24,443 nucleotides of DNA, taken from Firmicutes bacterium UBA993. Its GTDB lineage: Bacteria > Bacillota > Dethiobacteria > DTU022. The stretch spans positions 1-24,443 of the forward strand of contig DBBD01000024.1 in the NCBI GenBank assembly GCA_002292015.1, written 5' to 3'. Shown piece by piece: positions 21,742-24,443 of the stretch. Both the position numbers and the translations under genes were made by a program. Position 1 is the first letter of the stretch. The number at the start of each line of letters is the position of its first letter. The notes under the pieces were generated by a model that made no database searches, was not told the DNA's origin, and saw nothing but the letters and a program-made list of their open reading frames with translations.

Positions 21742-22249
21742 TTTTATATAATCCCTCTACTTCCATCAGTCTGCGGTACAAAGCCCAGTCCTCCAACCCA
21801 TGAGCAACATCTTCGGTTAAGGCATGGACTATCAATAGGTTATCCTCCAGCTCAACCGTAATAGTACCGGGGGTTAGGGTGATCGAGTTCGCATATAAAG
21901 CCCTTAACAAGCTTCGTTCAAGATCACAGCGCATTATTATAATACCCGGAGAAATTGGCATCTTGGGATTAAGTACAATAATGGCAACGCCAATGTTAGC
22001 GATAATGATGTCAACACCCAAAAAAAAGAAATATTTGATCAACATAAAAAGCTGTTTCAGGTTAAACCCGGTTTTAGCATCATCAGCAATGGTCAGGTTG
22101 GTCCAGAATGCGGTAAGGATAAGACAAAAAATTACCCCTACCAAGACGTGCTGCCAGTGGATGCTGGCTGAAATTAAGAGCCAGAAAGCTAACAGCAATG
22201 AAAAAATCAGCAATGTCCCAAACAGGTCGCTTCTCATTCTGGGAAACAA
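21734..22249 (-). CDS. mrpE: Cation/proton antiporter subunit E (MrpE/MnhE)
   Basis: Protein of about 171 residues. Hydrophobic segments cover the first 60 residues and about 75-100, followed by a cytoplasmic domain with the MrpE signature RALYANSITLTPGTITVELE. The frame is open from a TTG at 22264, but the ribosome binding site GGAGGTG lies at 22256-22262, inside that extension. The TTG at 22247-22249, six bases after the site, is therefore the best start. ATG at 22237 is a possible alternative, 18 bases away. mrpD ends 31 bases upstream. MrpE is needed for full antiporter assembly or activity in studied systems. Confidence 0.88.
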   Translation of the reverse strand: MFPRMRSDLFGTLLIFSLLLAFWLLISASIHWQHVLVGVIFCLILTAFWTNLTIADDAKTGFNLKQLFMLIKYFFFLGVDIIIANIGVAIIVLNPKMPISPGIIIMRCDLERSLLRALYANSITLTPGTITVELEDNLLIVHALTEDVAHGLEDWALYRRLMEVEGLYKNG

Positions 22250-22280
22250 TTCACCCACCTCCAAGCATCATTTCGCAAGC

Positions 22281-23801
22281 CTAAAGCAGTACGGCAACAG
22301 TCTGATTTATGAAATTCAGGACAGTGCCAGGGAAGATTCCCAGGTAAATGATCCCCAAAGCAAAAATGATAATTGGCGCCAGCATGCTGAGAGGAATTTG
22401 GTCGCGTTGAAATTTCTTCGGTGCATGGTGTCCACTACCAGCGTGGGTCTCTGAAGGGTTGTCTAGTGCAAAATATGCCTGGCCGATAATCGGAAAATAG
22501 TAAGTTGCATTAAGCAACCCACTCAAAATGATTACCAGTATTAGAGTTGACAAGTTAGCCTCAAGACTACCCAGTGCCAGGCCGTACTTGCTGATAAATC
22601 CTCCAAACAGCGGAATGCCAACCATGGAAAACGCTGCTACGGTAAACGCACCCATGGTAATAGGCATTTTATAGCCCATCCCAGAAAATTCATTAACCAT
22701 CTTGCGGCCGGTTTGATAATAGATTGCGCCGGCACAAAGAAAAAGACAGGCCTTCATGAGGGCATGAACCAATATATGGAGCAACCCGGCAGCCAGCCCC
22801 CAGGGAGTGCCCAAGCCGATGCCGAGGTAAATATAGCCAATTTGGGCAACGGTTGAGTACGCCAACCGTCTTTTAAGTTCGATCTGTACAAAAGCGAACA
22901 TTGAACCCACCAGCATGGCCATAACCGCAAGCAGTATAATTAGTTGGCGAATGAAAGTTTCGTGAAATATTTCCAGGCCGAAGGCAATAAAAAGTATTTT
23001 TATAAAGGCTATAATATAGACCTTTACTACCAAGGCAGAAAGAATGGCACTCGATGAAGAAGGCGCCGAAGAATGGGCATCCGGTAGCCAGAGGTGCAGA
23101 GGGAAAAACGCGGACTTTACTCCTAAACCGACTATCAAAAAACTGATTGTGGTCCAGATTGCTATGGGATAATTGTCTTTTACCGGATCCAGCTCCATAG
23201 CAATGAAAGTAATATTCAAGTTGCCGGTAATCATGTAGATAAAACCTATGCCAAAAAGAATAAACCCTGAACCGATGGTTGCCAGAAGTAGATATTTTAA
23301 AGCTGCTTCGGTAGCTTGGCGGGTACCTTTACTTGCGACCAGCGCTACGGCGCTGATCCCGGTTACTTCAATAAACACATACATATTAAAGATATCGTTG
23401 GAAATCACTAGGCCGATCATCCCTGCCAGGCAAAGCAAATATGCAGCATAATACCAGCCGGTAACAATCCTCTCAAGCTCATGCTTAACAGAGGCGAAGC
23501 TATATATACAAATGATGAAACAGGATCCCGAGAGCAACATAATCATCAAGCTTGTAACCGGGTCAACGACAATCTCAATCCCCCAGGGAGGTGCCCAGCC
23601 GGAAACCCCGTAGCGGATGATGTTGCCTCGCATTACATAATGGGCGATAAAGAAAGAAGCTACAAATACTAAACCGCTGACCAGGGCGGTCAGAGGCGCA
23701 CAGAATTCTTTTTTCCACCTGGCCAGTACCGGTAGACAGAACGAAGCGGTTAAGATGCTGATGACACAAAGGAAGGGTAATCTTTGAACAAATTCATCCA
23801 T
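22281..23801 (-). CDS. mrpD: Cation/proton antiporter subunit D (MrpD/MnhD, NuoN-like)
   Basis: Polytopic membrane protein of 506 residues, the typical MrpD size, with about 14 hydrophobic segments. It is homologous to the proton-pumping subunits NuoL/M/N of complex I. Key residues visible are E145 in MYVFIEVTGISA (the conserved TM5 glutamate), K229 in GLGVKSAFFPLHLWLPDAH and K260 in SALVVKVYI. ATG 23801 lies nine bases after AGGAG, which overlaps the mrpC stop. The neighbours C and E on either side fix the identity as MrpD, not a complex I subunit. The large NuoL-like partner MrpA is not in the window. Confidence 0.94.
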   Translation of the reverse strand: MDEFVQRLPFLCVISILTASFCLPVLARWKKEFCAPLTALVSGLVFVASFFIAHYVMRGNIIRYGVSGWAPPWGIEIVVDPVTSLMIMLLSGSCFIICIYSFASVKHELERIVTGWYYAAYLLCLAGMIGLVISNDIFNMYVFIEVTGISAVALVASKGTRQATEAALKYLLLATIGSGFILFGIGFIYMITGNLNITFIAMELDPVKDNYPIAIWTTISFLIVGLGVKSAFFPLHLWLPDAHSSAPSSSSAILSALVVKVYIIAFIKILFIAFGLEIFHETFIRQLIILLAVMAMLVGSMFAFVQIELKRRLAYSTVAQIGYIYLGIGLGTPWGLAAGLLHILVHALMKACLFLCAGAIYYQTGRKMVNEFSGMGYKMPITMGAFTVAAFSMVGIPLFGGFISKYGLALGSLEANLSTLILVIILSGLLNATYYFPIIGQAYFALDNPSETHAGSGHHAPKKFQRDQIPLSMLAPIIIFALGIIYLGIFPGTVLNFINQTVAVLL

Positions 23802-23814
23802 ACGCCGGACACTC

Positions 23815-24174
23815 CTATTTCATTTTCATAAAGTTTGGTGAAGATATTGTTCCATAATAGAGATAGAGTTTAACAATTAAAGCTAGGGCGAATGCTGTAA
23901 TGCTGAATCCGACGACGATCCCGGTAAGCATCAAACAGGAAGGCAATGGATTGACGTAGATCGCATCGGGCAGGGTGGGATCGTAAATAGGCGGAATTCC
24001 CTCTTGAACGTCACCTACGATAATATAAAAAAGGAAAATTGCTGATTGCATAATATTAACTCCGATAACTTTTTTTATCAGGTTTGGTTGTGTTAGGACG
24101 ATCAGAGTGCCCATACAAAATGAAAAGATTGAAACTAAGTAAGGAAAGTTAAGCAACATAATTTGAAGATTCAA
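23815..24174 (-). CDS. mrpC: Cation/proton antiporter subunit C (MrpC/MnhC, NuoK-like)
   Basis: Membrane protein of 119 residues with three TM segments (about 10-28, 36-53, 80-105), homologous to NuoK. QPNLIKKVIGVNIMQSAIFLF and YVNPLPSCLMLTGIVVGFSITAFALAL carry the MrpC signatures. The start is TTG 24174, seven bases after GAGGAGG (24182-24188). The first ATG, at 24159, would be 22 bases away, so TTG is preferred. Only three bases separate it from the upstream MnhB-like gene. Confidence 0.93.
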   Translation of the reverse strand: MNLQIMLLNFPYLVSIFSFCMGTLIVLTQPNLIKKVIGVNIMQSAIFLFYIIVGDVQEGIPPIYDPTLPDAIYVNPLPSCLMLTGIVVGFSITAFALALIVKLYLYYGTISSPNFMKMK

Positions 24175-24177
24175 GCG

Positions 24178-24443
24178 TTAAACCTCCTCACTGATCATAT
24201 AGTAAATACCGATAATAGTGCTGGCGACGAGGACGCCGATGCCGAAATTGGCAACAGACATAATCCCTACACTAAAAAGGGTACCGATAACTCCAACCGG
24301 CCCATGCTCGTATGGCACTATAAACTTAATAATTTCCATAATGCCGCCGATACAGATAAAGATAATCATTGAATCCATTATGGTTTGGCGAAAACTAGTA
24401 TTCAAAAGCGGACCATATGATAAAATATAAAGCAAAAGGGCGA
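24178..24443 (-). CDS. C-terminal part of an MnhB/MrpB-like antiporter subunit (cut by window edge)
   Basis: The frame is open to the right edge and ends in TAA at 24178. About 88 residues are visible, with two strong TM segments (about 25-40 and 58-80 of the visible part). The end NFGIGVLVASTIIGIYYMISEEV resembles the FDxGVYLxVVGxxxxIxxxIGEE end of MnhB proteins, preceded by a GP-rich loop. The N-terminal GGGFxGG region of MnhB would lie beyond the edge. A start inside the window (TTG 24435 or ATG 24378) cannot be excluded, but neither has a ribosome binding site. The position just before mrpC, three bases away, matches mrpB in classical operons. Confidence 0.6.
   Translation of the reverse strand, partial: ALLLYILSYGPLLNTSFRQTIMDSMIIFICIGGIMEIIKFIVPYEHGPVGVIGTLFSVGIMSVANFGIGVLVASTIIGIYYMISEEV

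Noticed and set aside
21879..22454. 191-residue plus-strand frame opposite mrpE/mrpD
   Set aside because: It is a shadow of two well-supported minus-strand genes and shows no recognisable domain.

Overview
The window looks like chromosomal DNA of a Gram-positive, endospore-forming, probably anaerobic member of the Firmicutes (Clostridia-like). The grounds are strong GGAGG-type ribosome binding sites, frequent TTG/GTG starts, tightly coupled operons, a GerMN-domain protein of the sporulation/germination type, several oxygen-sensitive Fe-S enzymes, and an Mrp/Mbh-type antiporter operon of the kind common in anaerobes. The taxon is an inference from gene content. No long gene-free stretch is present.

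Left part (1-6869, plus strand): the last codons of an unidentified gene, then a branched-chain amino acid cluster ilvE-ilvD-ilvB-ilvN-leuC-leuD. ilvD/ilvB, ilvB/ilvN and leuC/leuD overlap by one base (TAATG or TGATG). ilvC, leuA and leuB are not in the window, so the pathway is incomplete here. Next comes an EF-G paralogue of the EF-G-2 type with its own good promoter (6988-9075). It converges, across a candidate bidirectional terminator, on a minus-strand ATP-grasp ligase of unknown substrate (9183-10376).

Middle part (10377-16711): the ATP-grasp gene and ddl (D-Ala-D-Ala ligase) are divergent, with back-to-back sigma-A-like promoters. They are followed by a family 4 Fe-S uracil-DNA glycosylase, an OmpR-type response regulator, a sensor histidine kinase, and a membrane-anchored protein combining a seven-bladed propeller with a GerMN module. 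The kinase/regulator plus propeller/GerMN arrangement recalls the actinobacterial MtrA-MtrB-LpqB system with the domain order inverted. It is the most interesting unit in the window.

Right part (16712-24443): argS and serS are followed by tRNA-Ser(UGA), tRNA-Ser(GCU) and tRNA-Arg(ACG), so two synthetases sit beside their cognate tRNAs. A near-consensus promoter overlapping the serS stop drives the tRNAs. After a short region that looks like a transposase remnant, a convergent minus-strand operon encodes a multisubunit cation/proton antiporter. In transcription order it reads MnhB (cut by the window edge), MrpC, MrpD, MrpE, MrpF, MrpG, an MbhD-like and an MbhE-like subunit. The last two correspond to the C-terminal part of MrpA, placed at the end of the operon as separate genes. 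The large NuoL-like MrpA subunit is not visible.
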